DNA from: Vespula vulgaris
Taxonomy: Eukaryota > Arthropoda > Insecta > Hymenoptera > Vespidae
Length of the DNA stretch: 64,000 nt
Direction of reading: 5' to 3'
Assembly: GCF_905475345.1 (NCBI RefSeq)
Contig: NC_066589.1
Coordinates: forward strand, 10,167,001-10,231,000
The notes under the pieces were generated by a model. It saw only the letters and a list, made by a program, of their open reading frames with translations. It made no database searches and was not told the origin of the DNA. Made by a program: the position numbers and the translations under genes. Positions 50,417 through 64,000 of the stretch are shown here, in pieces (positions within the stretch are counted from its first letter, which is position 1; every line of letters starts with the position of its first letter).

Positions 50417-50569
50417 TATACCAACTGAATTTATTTTATTTTTTTATTTATTTCAACTGTATATGCTTTATAGGAATAATCATTATTGCAATAGTTCATA
50501 AACATCTATTTTACGGATCATAGAATAAGTTTTCGTACTTATAAAAATCTATTACCTACTATTGTGAAT

Positions 50570-53500
50570 TCAGTCTGTGTTAAGTAAAAGGCATACGCCT
50601 TGTAGAATCCAGTGCGAAATATGTTCCTCTGTCGAAAGATCTGCTTCAAATATCAAACCTTTACCCATTGCACTGCGTCTATTTGATGTTGTGTACACTG
50701 GTGTTTTTACTGTATTCTACATAAATTTATAGAAAAGAGAAACAAAATATACAATTATTAGATTGAATTTTTTAAATTTGTAGTTTTTCATCTATCATAG
50801 TTATACCTGAAGTTTGAGTCTATGAGCTTGAATTGGTATTACTAAAAGAATTGGTAATTCCTCGGTAAGAATTTTTGGATGAGATCTTTTAAGACAGCTT
50901 TCCTCTACGTCCCACCGTGCTCCTTCCAAGTACAGGCCATGTATGTAACAACCCTTTCATTTAAAAGTTGATAATTAATTTGTAATGTTCATATAAATAC
51001 GATTAATTCATATAAATATTATTGATAAAAGAATTAATTTGTTCATCGTATAATTCATGTACATACTTGTTCAGGCCTTTCTTCTATAGCATCGACTCTA
51101 GTAAATTTTGTTACGGTCGTATAAATAAGTGAATGATCTAACGGCCAATTATTTCTACGACATGTTATTTGTACTAGAGCTGCTAAATAAGTCTCTGGCA
51201 CATGCAAACCAGACAACCACATAACTACTGGCTCGTCGGTAGTACTCTAAAACACGATTTTTAATTTGTATAAATACACGCTAGACCGCTCATCGTATCA
51301 ATTACAAATCGTATCAACAAACCCAATCTGTATATTGTTTTATTCTCTTCTGAAAGTGATCCATCCAATTAGCAAGATTTTTTCTTGTGTCTGGCGCTAG
51401 TCTGAGCCATTCTTTAGGTAAAACACCATTATACAGGGCAACGGAAATATTGTCAAGAGTGGTATCCATTCCTATCTCTCCAGCAATAGCCTATAACAGT
51501 TTCATTGATTTATACAATTTTAATACATTAATTTTGCAATTGCACGGTTATCAAGTACATAGTTGATTGTTACCTTTCGTAGCTGAGAAAGAGTCTTTGA
51601 AATTGTATTTATCAATTTATTGATCCTTTCTAATTCTTGCAAGAGCACAATCGTTGATGGAGTGATATCCATTCCAAAACTTCTTCTTATTTTACTTATG
51701 TCAAATTCTAGAGGTATCCTTTCAAGAATTTCTTTTGCTATGTTATCTATAAATTCTTCTTTACTGATTCCTGTTATGCTAACAGCTAAACAAATATTTA
51801 ATGACATGACTTAAAAAGGAAATAAAAAAGTATTTTATTTTTACAATAATATAAATAATTTAAAGAAATTAAATTTTCTATAAAGATTCTCTTTTATTGC
51901 TTCTTACCTGTTTGTGGTTGTAGCTCTATTAAATTGGCCCATAACTCTTTAGTAGCTTGAGTAAAGTAACCAATTTCGGCATTAGAATGAAGACCAAAAA
52001 CCGCTGGGGTATTGACCAACGGTAATTCTTCGATGAAATTTAAATACTCTTCGTGATCACCCTCTGGTGGTATGATATAATCAACATAGTCGTCATAATA
52101 GAAATGAAAAGGTTGAAAGGTATCGAATAGGAAATCGCCAAAAAATTCATTCATGTAAGTTTCCGACACTCGACGATCATAACTATCGGTTACTCTACCA
52201 CCATACATCACCTGAAAGGTTTTATAATTGCGAATTATCTAACATAATGTCATAAATTTATTTCACAATTATCTTTGAATAATTATTACTAATTTCAATT
52301 TTATTTAGATATCGCTTACTTCTCCTATTAAGTATTTTAAACTTTTCCATGGTATTCTTGGATCATTAGATCTTAAAGCTTTGGTCAAGTAAGTGTCTAA
52401 TATAGAAGTACATACATTAAAATCCGATTCATTAAAATCATAATTTATATTCCATCCAATTTTATCATATTTTCTTCTTTCCTGTGCATTAGATATCGAT
52501 TATTTTAGTCTAATAAAATTTATACGTTACTATATAAAAAAATTTATCTTACCTGTATAACTGCATGATAGAATGCTAGTACATAAATGAGGTGTTTATA
52601 GGCAGGATGATTACAATTTTCCAGAATCTGTGGTGGCATTTTCAAGTAAGTATTTTGTAAATTAAGTTTTAAACCGTTTGGTGGCTCTGTAACAACTGAA
52701 AACAATATGAAGTAACATTATTTATTCCAATTGATATAGAAATATAAAATATATTTTAAATAGAAAATTCAACCTTTTAAAGACTGTTGCAAAATCCCTA
52801 TGGGAAAATTGGGAGTTGGATCAGTAGTAAGCCATAGACGAAAATCAGGATGCGGTTTCTCTAGATTGTCTAAACGATTTTCTAATTCTTTGATGAAATG
52901 TAATAATAAATGACAATTTTGTAACATTAACCATTGTCCTCTGAATATAGCTGCCTCTAATAATTCTATTGCATTCTGAAGTAGCGAATAATAATTATGG
53001 TAAGACCATAAGATCGCGTTATATTGTAATATGCAATATAGTGTTCAATAACAATACACAACTTACCTTCTCTTGATTTTGACCAAGCGATAAGTATTTG
53101 AATTTTCCAACAGCGAAACTGTATCGTTCTGCCAGTTTCATTAGCTCAGAGGTAGGATCCGAACCAGGACTTAAAATAAAAATGATTGGCATCATAGCAG
53201 TAGACTGTTCAAAAATTAAATCCAGGCTTATATGGGGTGGCGTTACGTATTCTTCCCCCATAACTTCGATTATATAATTGATAACGGCACGATAGACTCG
53301 ATCCACACGAAAACATCGTATCAACATTAATTTTTCGAATGGCTTTAATACGGTAGAATAATTAGAGGGAAATTCTTGTAATTCCGGATCATCCATGTCA
53401 TACCACTAAAATACATAAAGAAACGATTGCATATTGCAATAGAATTGATCTTTCTTAAAATGACGGAAGTATGATTACATCTTTCCAGTGATCGATATTT

Positions 53501-56500
53501 TTCGTAACGTCATCAGGTAGAGTTGCAAAAGTTTCAGGAAAATCATTAGATAATTTTAATAGGTCTTCCCATCCACTGGAAGGTAGCCATGTAGTAGGGT
53601 TCACTCTAGTTGACATCTTAGTAGTAACGCATCCTTTGATAAAGAAATCCAGTTGTTGCGGTGTTATATTACCGATACTTTGTTCTATATCTGTACAGAT
53701 CTTGAACGAATAAAGAATCTTATGCTTTTCGAATATTCCTGTGCAGCCATAATCATAAACATTTTTTGTCAATATCGGAATAATGTTACGAAGACGTCTG
53801 ACCAAAGTTGGATCTGGTAAAGACTTTTTTAAGGAATATATGAAAACTTCGACGTAGCTGTTTAAGGAATATTGATACATCCTATTCACCGTTGGCATTT
53901 TAGCTAAAACAAAAAACAAAATAGCCCCTCTTTTTGCTACAGGCCGATAACCGTCCCGTAATTTATTTAAATCAACCGCCGTGACTTCACCAAGGAATAG
54001 TTTCGTTGTTACTTCGCTAGCGCTCGATTTGGTATTTTCTAAAGTTTCGATCAAGTCAATGTTATCCAGCATATTTCCCTGATTCATGGCAATTTCTCGT
54101 AAAAGACTGTCCTCCAATTGTTTGAGTAAATTTTTATTTTCACTTATTTCGGCTATAAGCCTTTCACGTTGTTCTTCGATATCTGGTCGTTCGGTTCTCA
54201 CTACTACTGATAACAATTGATCCTCTAGACCCTATTTTTAATCGAATCTAATCATTATCAAAGTCTCGTTTTCCCTCTTTGTCCTTAATATCGTGTTCAT
54301 ACTTACGGCAGTAGTCACCGTGTAATTTATGACAATGGCTTTCGAATAGACGGCTGGATTAAAGTCAGGATTCGACATTTTCGTCGTTAAGTATATTCGA
54401 AATCGTGGATCGTAATCGACTTCTTTAGAACCCAACATAACAAAGGTTCGTCCTGCTATCGCTGTAATTAATTAATCAATTTAATTAAATCGAATAAGTA
54501 ATGCGCGCCTCCTTCAACGGATAACGGCTGCCGTTTAAATATTGTTTTACTCTCACATTGAATGTTTTTCGATAAAACATTATATATAACTGGATCGATT
54601 TCGTCAACATCTTGAAATAAAATTGGCAAACCATATTTTATCGCTAGTTCGACTTGTTTCAAAAAATCTGCATCGGCAAAAGAAATAATCTTCAAGTTTT
54701 TATTTCGTTCTTTTCTTTTAATCCACTCTAATGCTTGTTGCTGAGGATCAATGCACAATGGGAATCTTGAGGCTTTCAACGTCAGGATACCATTTTGTAC
54801 GGAAAGCTCATCCGGTGGAAGCCCTTCCGAGGTCCACCTTGAAGATTAATTGGACACGTTTCAATTTTTCGTTTATAATCGGTTTCATCGTGTAATGACT
54901 AAATCAAAGAATATTTTTTTTAACTCACTTGCTGATTTCCACATCGTCGCTAAGCTGTGTCTGTATAGTAAACGGTTGTGAAAGCGGTATCTTCTTTTCT
55001 ATGATGCTTTTCGACCAGTTATTGTAAATCATATCGTTCCTGAATTCGTATGAAAATGGCCCACAGTAGGCGAGAAATCCGGAAGAAAGGAGGCTATTTC
55101 CAATTATCTTTTCTTCCTCCTCGTGTAACCCTTTCAGTTCTTTTTGCCAACGAATATTTTCCGACGAAAGACCGCCGATTAATTTGTCGGCAGCAATCAA
55201 CCTCCGTTGCAAAAGATTCGTTTCTTCTTGAAGCTTCTGCCTTTCCGTCATGGCAGTTTCGTATTTTACATTTAATTCTCCTATAATCGTCTCAATTCGT
55301 TTTAATTCCCTTTCTTCTTTTTCTAAAGCTCTTTGTGCCCTCTCAGATTCAATTTCTAGCATTTGGACCCTTTCTATCTTGGGTTTGACCTAGTAGAATA
55401 AATAAAAGAATACCGTAATATTGAAAGAGAAGTATATCACCTTGGGGACGACGTAGATATCGTTTTTCTTTTAATATCAAAGAAAGAAAAGTACCTCTCT
55501 GTAAACAGCGCAGTAATCTAACACAGCCAACACAAATTTATAAAGACCATATCCAGCTTTGCTAATCGACTCCATTTGATCCATCTTCGTAGACTTTCTT
55601 AAGTGTGCTCTGACAGCTTGCTGCTGTTTATGCGTAATCTGTTCACAGTTCATTTCTTGTAGCAGCCTTAAAAAACTTGGATCGCTCATCATACCCTTTG
55701 CTCCTTTCCAAGATATGTCCCTAACACCTCGCAATATGGCAACACATTCAGAAACAATTTGGACCGGCTTTGGAGGCGTGGCAAATGATCTAAATATAGA
55801 TGTAGATATGGAAAAAAATAAATGAGTAAAAATAAAAAAGAAGTTTAAGAAATCAGGAAAGAATAGAAGGAAAAGAAGTAATATCAAAAGAAAAACCTTA
55901 TTTCGGTGATGTCCGATTTATCGAGTTCCCCAAGAGCCATCCTCGCAGCGTCTAAGGCTGGCTGAGCCGCAGCAAGAGCTGTTTTGGCTTCGGATTCTTC
56001 TTTGGCAATGAGCTTTTTTTTCTCCTCGATTTCCCTTTGCTTATCCACACTTTGTTCTTTTTTATCCATTGCAATATCTGTACTTTCACCAATCGAACTT
56101 AATAATTGCTCACAATTCTTCGTTTGGTCGGCTACTTTAATTCTTTGCACAGCCAGAATATCATTCAATTCGGCCAAAGTGATCGACGCTTCTTCGATCT
56201 TTTGTAAACCTGCATTATTAAATAATACTAATAAATAATAATCTTTTTGCCTGGCAGTTTGAAGCAGCAAATAAGATAAAATGAAAAGTAAATCGTATAG
56301 AAATATATGGAGACCTCCGGACAGACGATCGCATTGTGCGTTAATATAATCTCTTTTTTCGATTAACAAACGCAAGAATGTGTTTATAAAATCAAGATAA
56401 TCCTTCGGTGTGACGTAATTTTTTCGCCTTAATATCGTTAGAAAGTCTGCGATATATTGTCCAACAGACTTGTGAACGTGCACCATATGTAACACTATGT

Positions 56501-59500
56501 TTTCTCTATATTCTTGCGGCAGATTTGGGTTCTGAAATAATTAATAAGATAGAAGCTTTCGCATTATGGTTGACGAATACGAATTCTATATTATAACTCA
56601 CATCTCTTAAAGTAACATTAGCTACTGCCATCAGCGCCTGATCTGGCCATGGAAACATCCAATCTATGGTAGTACTGTTCACCAAACCAGGATAATTACG
56701 GCAGCGTATTCTCAATAAATCACCGGCAGGATTCATAGATAAGGCAATGCGTAAATTATCGATACATGTCTTTTCAAAATATGCCCATACACTCTCCCTG
56801 AAAGAAACATCGTACTCATTACGTGCCCTTCGTGATAAGTATCAAAAGAGAAAATAGGAGTTAAAAGTGTATTTAAATCTAACTTCGTAATGTCAAAACC
56901 AGCTTTCACAGCAGTATCTCTACACGAACTGATAATAATATCCTTTTCTTCGTCGGAGAAAAGAGTAGCCACTAGACCCGTCATGAGCATATTATTGATC
57001 AATTCCAGAAAACTTTCATCCACGATGTGGGAAGCAGTGAACAAAAATACAATTTTCTTATTCTCGACGCCGATCATGTTGTACAATCTCTTCAAATCAT
57101 CGCGAAACATATTTTCATTGTATCCTCGACTTAAGTTGATCTCAAAGACCTGACAGTTAGCAGCGAACGAAGCAAGCCTTATTACTGACTGTTTTCCACT
57201 GCCACTGGTGCCTACTACGAGAGCGTGGCCACGGTGCATCCTAAGAATACGATGAATTCTTGTAAGATGTTCTAATGCATCATTAAAAAGAACCATTTGC
57301 AATTTTGTAACATTCCTTTCGTTGTATTCTTCGTAAATCTGTGCAAAGATAATTTACATTATTTCAGTATAATAGATATGAATTTTCATCGTAAATAGGT
57401 AGAAAAAGCGTTACCTCCAAAAACAAATTGTACACAGCTTCGTAGTCTAACAGATCCTCATAATATCTTGGCTCATCCTCATAACAGGCATTTCTAAAAT
57501 CTCCATAAAGCAATGGATCTCTTAACGTGTACTCGATCAATGTAGGTTCTTCTTCCCAAGTATGTTTGATCTTGTTTGTTATATCTTCTTTTATCAAATT
57601 CTGATCCTATATTGAGTATACGTCATTTAATGATTGCATCAGTCAGTACTTTTAATTATAATTCACAGTAATAAAAGAAAAATGTTATTACATCCTCGGT
57701 AATTAATCTATCGCATATGACTCTTGTAAATTCATTTCTCCAAAGCCGAACGAATCGTTCTGCAGTTGGAAAGTAATCCGGGTGACTTTGAACTACCCCT
57801 GCCATTATTCTTGAAAGATCTCTCATATTAAAGATATAATGAAATTTTGATGGCGTGGGCAATAATTCCATTAAAACTATCTGAAATAAAAAATATATTT
57901 ACTTTTCCTTTCCGTTCTTTTTAATGAATTTTAATGAATTCATTATTAGACTATTAAATGCAAAATAATATATTTTCATATATCTTATGATAACCTGATA
58001 AAGTTCCAACGTAATATGAACAATGTTATCTACAGTAGATTGCACTTCTTCTGGAAATATTTCTAGATGCCCGTTTAAAATACTCTTATAAATATATTGA
58101 AGCGTTTGTTTCATTGGGAAAGTGACATTATAAACCGAAAACATGGAAATAAATCGCGGATCGACCTCGTTTCTTCCACCACCAGGTTTTCCCATTGCAG
58201 CTATATAGCCTGTGATTTAATTACAAAAAATACATAAATAAATATATAATAACTATATATAATTTATTAAATAAAACTTAGTGTTTTCAAATACTTGACT
58301 TGCTGATATCTTACAAATATCTTTTATATATTTCCAATTCAGATCTTTTCCACGACCGTACAAACCACCCCTTTCAAATAATAACTTGAGAAAGGCAATT
58401 GGTTGTTGAGTCCCGTACGTGTCTACTATCGGCATATTCATATCATCTATGAAAATAATTAATTTTTTCCCTGGAGGTGGCCCATATATTTCTCTGGATC
58501 GTTTTTCCACAGCCGATTCAATATTTTTCTGTACATCCATCGAGGTTGTTCTCGATGAGAAATTTATTGGTAATTTGTTCTGTATCAATCAAATATGTAT
58601 AACAGTTAAGTAAGTTAAATTTAAGTATATAAATATTTTGATTGCTGTCAAATATGGAATAGTTACAACATCGCTCTTATATTAATATACTTGCATATTT
58701 CTCGGAATCGATGCGCCTTAAAAAATCGTGAATTATAGCTGTTTTGGAGGTACCAGTTTCGCCAACCAAAAGTGTAGGCCTTTGTAGATCATTCATTAGA
58801 GTAATAAACCATATTGCTCGAAGTGTGTCTTCAGTTGGTACTAATATCTCCGAAAAGTTTTTTACCCGATCGTGAATATATGAAGGTACAAGCCATTTCC
58901 ATGGCATCCATATTTTCTTTTGCATGTCCAAAAAATATTCGTATAATGTACTGAATAGAATTGGTATAAATCCTGCACATATATCGTTTTCATTTTATCT
59001 CTAATCGTGAGATTTCGTTGTTACGCTATTAGTTAAAATTTTATTGATATCGAACGCAAAAGATACCAACTTACGTATCGTTGCTGGTTTTTCACTCGTA
59101 TCTTCGACGAGCATAAAACCAGAGGTTTTTTTCATATAATCGTCGAAACTCTTTCTAGAATCCTCTATTAAAGTAGCTCCTAAGGAACAATAACAGGACT
59201 GAAGATACATAGCTTCTAGTAGATCTTCTCTACTTGCAGTATATTCATAATGGACCGACTGTTCATCTTGATCCGTTACATAAGACTTGCTTTCTAACGT
59301 TTCCTCTTCAGCTTGTAGCAATCCATCAAATACGTATGCAAGTTGAATTACCTAAAAAGAATATCAGAGATACAAATAACTTTCTCACGTATCCACATAT
59401 ATTAATTAATATGCATTCGTTCAGGTATTACCATGTTTAAATTTGTCTGAGGTATAATCATGTGAAGCGGTTTCACTCTTTGCAATCCCAACATTCCCTC

Positions 59501-62500
59501 TATAATAAGATTAAGTGCCCCGTGTACATATTTTTCACACATTCGAGCAAGGAATTCTTGGTCATTTTCATTTTTAGATTTTATCCATTTGTCCATATAT
59601 GGTTGATAACCCAAATTTTTTGGATCTACATAAACCATACCAGCTCTTGATACAGTAGCAGGAGATGCATATTGCAAATCGCCTACCTAAAATTATAAAA
59701 AAGAGATCAAAAATGTTATATAAAAAATTTTTAATATTATTAATTCGTTTATTTGTACAGCTTATGTTATTTAATATGATAGAAAAATAATAATTTGATT
59801 ACCTCAAAAAGAAGACTACAATGGTTTTGTAGTTTTATTCTTTCTTGATTAGGCAAAGTCAAAAGCTTATTATCATCCATTACTGAATTCATATTCTCGA
59901 TCCACAACGCATCGACATCTCCATCAAATAATATGTACTTTCTTTCTTCTTGTTCAGAATCAAGAGGTTTATTGATTTCGCGAAAAATATTACTAAGAAG
60001 ACCATCTGTCCATTCGCGTGTTATTGGATCTAGTATACCGTATAACTCGATCACAGTGCATGCCTTCAAAAAGATACATTTATTATTTGAAATGTGAAAC
60101 CAATGAAAAAACCATCACACATACACACACCTTTGGATTTAAGATGTAAAGCTTGGTGTGAATATCCAAGTAAGTTTGGGCCATACATAATATTTCGATA
60201 ATAACGGTTTTTCCACCTCCAGTAGGACCAACAACCATTGTTGAGTGTCTACCCATCATGACCTCATAAAGTTGAACAATTTTCTCAATCTAATGTAATT
60301 TACAAAATTTTTACAAATCGTTCAAAGCTTAAACAAAATACTGGTAATCGAAAAAAATAAAATGAAAAAGTAACCATTAGTAACAGATGCACACATACTT
60401 GTTCGTTTAAAACAATATAGTTATTTTCTTCCAACATCTTGATTACAGCTTTATTAAAGTGTGGATATTCTATCCTGGGACAGTCAAGATCAGGAAATAG
60501 ATCTTTAATCAGACCCAAAAATAACGGTACATCGTCATATATAAATTTAGGTAGATTCATATCCCTGAGAGCTCTCATTAGGACAAGATTCTCTGCTAAA
60601 TCGCCAGATGTTCTTTTTAAATGTCCAGCCATATTAAGTACAGATTTCATAGCTCTTAATCCAAAATCATAATGCGTTTGTTTGCTAAGTTGTTCTTCTG
60701 CCAGTACGTGTAAAACAGTCATCTTTTTCGCAAGAACTTTTGCCGTGAGGAAACCAGCACTGAAGAGTTTGATTTGACAAATCAATTCGTTATCTGGCAC
60801 AACACATACTACCGGTCTAAAGAGGGCCTTAACGGATTCTGGTAATTCCGTTCGACCGGCATATCCAGGATTCATAGTGATAAATATGCCCACTTTTGTA
60901 TCCAAAGGGATATCATAACCTTCGAACTATCGAATAAAATATATTGATGAAATTTTTTCTATGAAACGCGATTTACGAACTTTTATAATTCTAAACTAAA
61001 TTCGATACTCTCTTATGGCTATAAAAAAAATATAATATACGCTGAAATGCGCACCATGAAATATTTACTTCTCATTTGCAATGCCGAACGTATAGTTTGA
61101 AGTTGGGTCGAGATAACGGACAATACAGAAATATCAATGCGATTGAATTCATCAAAACAGCCCCATGCTCCACACTGAACTAGTCCACCCAATGTTTTAC
61201 CTATGGCAACATAATCCATTCCCTCTCCACAATTTGTAACAATGCATAATAGACCTATGGCTTTGGCTAAATCCTTTGTTGTCTCAGTTTTTCCAGTACC
61301 AGCGGGACCTTTCAGAGGAAAGAATGGTGTTATATTAACATATTAATGGAATTCAAAAACAAAATGATAACATATATTTACCAGCAGGTGCACCACCCAA
61401 TTGCATTGACAATGCTTGAGTAAGGGTTAAATATATTCTATCTGTTAAAGGAGTCACTACTAATCGTCCGTTAAGGCCCATATATTCATATCCATATTCG
61501 AATGTTCCCGTACACTGATTTATCCACATATTGTCAAGATCGTGTACCCAGTAAAATCTAAGTTCAAAAGATAACGCGCATATACATAAACGTACGAGGC
61601 ACATCAAATAAAGATAATATAATGCATCATTGATTTGAACCTTAACTGACTTTCCCATTCGAACTCTACCGCATCTATAATATTATCTCTCACAAAACCT
61701 TCAACTATGTCACGCATGTGTACATCAATCGTTAATAAAGCATCCAATTTTTTTCTGTCGTTATTTGTAAGCGTATCACCTCCCATTAAGGATACCACTT
61801 CATCAAGTTGATTGTTCAATTGTTGCAGATACTAAAGGTGACAAAATTGATCAACGATCAATACAATTGATGTCGTTAAATATAAATGTCCTAAGAAATA
61901 AAAGCAAATAAGAATTCAGCTAAATGTAAAAGTACTTCTTTCATAGCTTGTTTCTTTCCCATCGATATTTTATTAAAAACATTTTCCACTTCAGCAGTCC
62001 ACCAAATTTGATCAGCAGCAAGTATCATCATTCCTTGAAAATCTAATATCCATTCAGATCTTGGACGCCTAATCTGATTAGAAGCGATAACGAGAAAAAG
62101 AAATCTTATTAAATAACACAAATTAATAAATAAACATTTAGCTTCCTTACTTTCCCATAATCGTAGACTGCTTTTTTTGTTAAATATCGATTAGATATTT
62201 TCATTTCATTCAAAACCGAAACCATCCAGTTTTCTATGTTTCCTTCAGCAATCACAACATTCTTAAATTCCATGATTTCTTTTTCGCATGATATAAGTGC
62301 AGTAACTATAGTTCTTTTTTTCCCATCTAAAGTTAGATTTAACTTATCTAAGTTATCAAACATTTTGCCAATATGCTCTTGAATCACTGACGGATCACTG
62401 CTACCAAGAATGCTCAGTAATTCATCATCACTGATGAAACTAAACCTTGGAAAGATAATTCGTTTGCTGTTCAAATAATCCGACAGTGACTTTTGACATC

Positions 62501-64000
62501 TATCGAGTCCAGTGATCATCGACATAAATTCGTCCTTTCTTCCTGAATATAGATAAAAGACAATTGAATCAACAACGAGTAATTTCTATATATTTACTAC
62601 GTACTAATGTATTTACTACATATTGGTCCAAAACGTGATAGATAAAATTGTAATTTTGCATATTGTTTAACGAGAAGGATTTATTTGTATGATCCTTGCC
62701 TTGAATGGTACAGCAATCATGGACATTTAATTTCCTTGCGGTATCAGTCATAATCTTTCTGTACGCTTTGTCAATGTCATCAAATTTTCTGGCCTCGTCT
62801 GGAAGTTGCAATCGAATATCGCCTCCCACAAAAATACCTTCCAAATATAGCCACTTTCGTTGAAGTTCTATCCATAGTTCCAATACTTCTGATATCGTAT
62901 GCATAGCAATTTCCCATTTTTGAACTATATTAAGAAAGGGTCCAATAAACTGTGAGGCTGCCATGCTGCTCACATTTAACATATTATCTTCTAAAATTTG
63001 ATTAAGCTCTTCAATGGGACCAAGAACGAATCCACGATCTTCAAGTCCTACAAAAATTATTTCATGTTATTCGTATATTATAATTGCTATATTTTTCCCC
63101 CCTATATATGTATTATATATATGTATTACAGGTCTTATATTGAATTACCTTTAAAATGTGGTATTACGGTAAATTCCGTGCTTTTCCAAATGTCTGCTAT
63201 TTCTTTTACCCCTTTTTCTATTGATAATTCCTTTATAGCATTTGTCACAATGCTCTGTGCTATTTCCTGATACCTTCCCAAATCCATGGCAAACATATTT
63301 TCTAATGTAAACCTTAAAACATAGGAGATATTAGAACATATTCATTAAATTTTAATTGACGTTTTACCAATTAAACGATCTAACTTACCCTTCCATTAAA
63401 CCAATCTTTTGGTCACACATACTTTAATGTATATTTAAAAATAAAAAAAAAAATGCGCGCTTTAATATTCAATAAACTTAATTTTTGTTTACAGTTACCT
63501 TATTTAATGTCTATTTAGCACTGTTATAGAATAGAAATATCAGAAATCACTATCACTGCAAAAGTTAGCAAATAATCTTATAGAAAAAAGAAAAAAGAAA
63601 GTTTCTTTTAATATCAAACCTTCGTCCTTTTCTAATAATTCTAAAAAATAACACATACATATTACTATCGCTAAAAAATAATACATATTACAATAGAATT
63701 CAATAGTTATAGAAATTATTATGTACTATATGCTAATTATTGACAATATGTTAATTATTTCAAGTACCTATATAAATTTACATCGTAATAATGAACTAAC
63801 TACCAAGTAACCATCTAAAAAATTTGTATAGCTTTACATAATGAATTCCTTGAAAAAACTACCGATCTTAATTATTCGCGCACCTATCTGGTTTCATATC
63901 AAAGTGTTGTCCAGTTTTGTTCATTAAATCGATCCAATGTCTTTCACGCATCGCTTCGTTTTTCAACTCAACAAATAATGGCACAGAATTTTTAAAGTTT
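50570..64000 (-). CDS. DNAH10: Axonemal inner-arm dynein heavy chain DNAH10, 3' part (partial)
   Basis: This is the motor subunit of the two-headed inner-arm dynein f/I1 of cilia and sperm flagella. Thirty-seven exons lie in the window and phase closes at every join, giving about 3,175 residues. The N-terminal tail continues past the right edge (the vertebrate protein is about 4,470 aa). Exons, 5' to 3': 63884-64000, 63149-63312, 62700-63047, 62151-62542, 61936-62073, 61641-61831, 61382-61557, 61055-61308, 60399-60926, 60131-60289, 59803-60063, 59432-59686, 59075-59351, 58695-58972, 58315-58579, 57995-58209, 57692-57880, 57415-57606, 56884-57338, 56602-56797, 56315-56531, 55897-56209, 55495-55789, 54929-55389, 54557-54837, 54307-54461, 53479-54231, 53067-53405, 52774-52975, 52553-52695, 52320-52481, 51908-52211, 51574-51785, 51323-51490, 51067-51246, 50807-50953, 50570-50716. 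The ortholog call rests on the C-terminus (TPVYTTSNRRSAMGKGL, ISHWILQGVCLLLNTD), which lacks the STTGHSTNF motif of DNAH1/3/7/12. Confidence 0.96.
54929..56209 (-). other. DNAH10 stalk and microtubule-binding region
   Basis: The exon at 55897-56209 encodes the outgoing coiled-coil (Glu/Lys/Ala heptads). The exon at 55495-55789 contains PPKPVQIVSECVAIL and the microtubule-binding tip. The exon at 54929-55389 encodes the return coil (QMLEIESERAQRALEKEE) ending at LLQRRLIAADKLIGGL, the start of AAA5. Confidence 0.88.
56884..57338 (-). other. DNAH10 AAA4 exon with GTSGSGKQ P-loop
   Basis: AAA4 nucleotide-binding loop GTSGSGKQ followed by a Walker B-like KKIVFLFTASH. Gly-Ser-Gly-Lys-Gln is the usual AAA4 form in axonemal dyneins. 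Confidence 0.9.
58695..58972 (-). other. DNAH10 AAA3 exon with GETGTSKT P-loop
   Basis: This exon holds the AAA3 nucleotide-binding loop GETGTSKT. The next exon carries the Walker B FIDDMNMP. The 3' end of this exon uses a GC donor (see findings). Confidence 0.9.
60206..60229 (-). other. DNAH10 AAA2 Walker A
   Basis: GPTGGGKT in the exon 60131-60289, the nucleotide-binding loop of AAA2. The matching Walker B-like ILFDGDVDALW lies in the next exon. Confidence 0.93.
61285..61308 (-). other. DNAH10 AAA1 Walker A (main ATPase site)
   Basis: The codons spell GPAGTGKT, the P-loop of AAA1, the site whose ATP hydrolysis drives dynein stepping. The first Gly codon is split by the upstream intron. 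ETTKDLAKA follows, and CGAWGCFDEFNRI (Walker B) lies downstream in the same exon. Confidence 0.95.

Noticed and set aside
63391..63440. Exon-like piece MCDQKIGLME with a strong GTAAGT donor in the first DNAH10 intron of the window
   Set aside because: Skipping it joins the flanking exons in phase with the family sequence, and including it adds residues unknown in DNAH10. An alternative internal start cannot be excluded without transcripts.

Overview
This is animal nuclear DNA, most likely from an insect and probably a hymenopteran. That placement is my inference. It rests on intron-split genes with many short introns, an AT-rich background mixed with CpG-rich stretches, abundant GA/CT microsatellites, and gene families typical of insects. 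An axonemal dynein heavy chain and an EFHC-type DM10 protein show that the organism makes motile axonemes, for example in sperm. There are no operons, plasmid-like or prokaryotic features.

Layout. Bases 1-16,650 hold no gene I can support. The stretch is CpG-rich and full of simple repeats, hairpins and short palindromes, and every open frame in it looks accidental. From 16.65 kb onward the window is gene-dense: Cdc42 (minus, 4 coding exons), CINP (plus, head-to-head with Cdc42), a large single-C2H2 nuclear protein (minus, 4 exons, 1,348 aa), NSA2 (plus), the ubiquitin-RpS27A fusion (plus), a 2.2 kb gap containing a piggyBac-like MITE, a GRAMD1/Aster sterol-transfer protein (minus, 12 exons, 747 aa), the m6A reader YTHDF (plus, 641 aa, long poly-Q), an EFHC1-like DM10 protein lacking the EF-hand end (minus, 581 aa), a PiT/SLC20 phosphate transporter (minus, 494 aa), UQCRB (minus, 110 aa), UFSP1 (plus, 216 aa), and the 3' part of DNAH10 (minus, 37 exons, about 3,175 residues, running off the right edge). 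Exon borders were worked out by hand from splice consensus, and reading phase closes across every junction listed.

The genes do not form one pathway. They are mostly housekeeping genes (ribosome assembly, ubiquitin supply, UFM1 processing, respiratory complex III, phosphate uptake, sterol transport, mRNA methylation reading, cell polarity) beside two axoneme genes. Several pairs share short divergent promoter regions (Cdc42/CINP, ZNF/NSA2, GRAMD1/YTHDF, UQCRB/UFSP1), while UFSP1 and DNAH10 converge with stop codons about 150 bp apart.

I found no clearly new multi-gene system. The observations most worth a second look are the piggyBac-like MITE, a near-perfect 21-bp hairpin and a cluster of KpnI-type palindromes in the gene-poor left arm, two GC-AG introns in DNAH10, and a possible splice-generated stop codon upstream of UFSP1.
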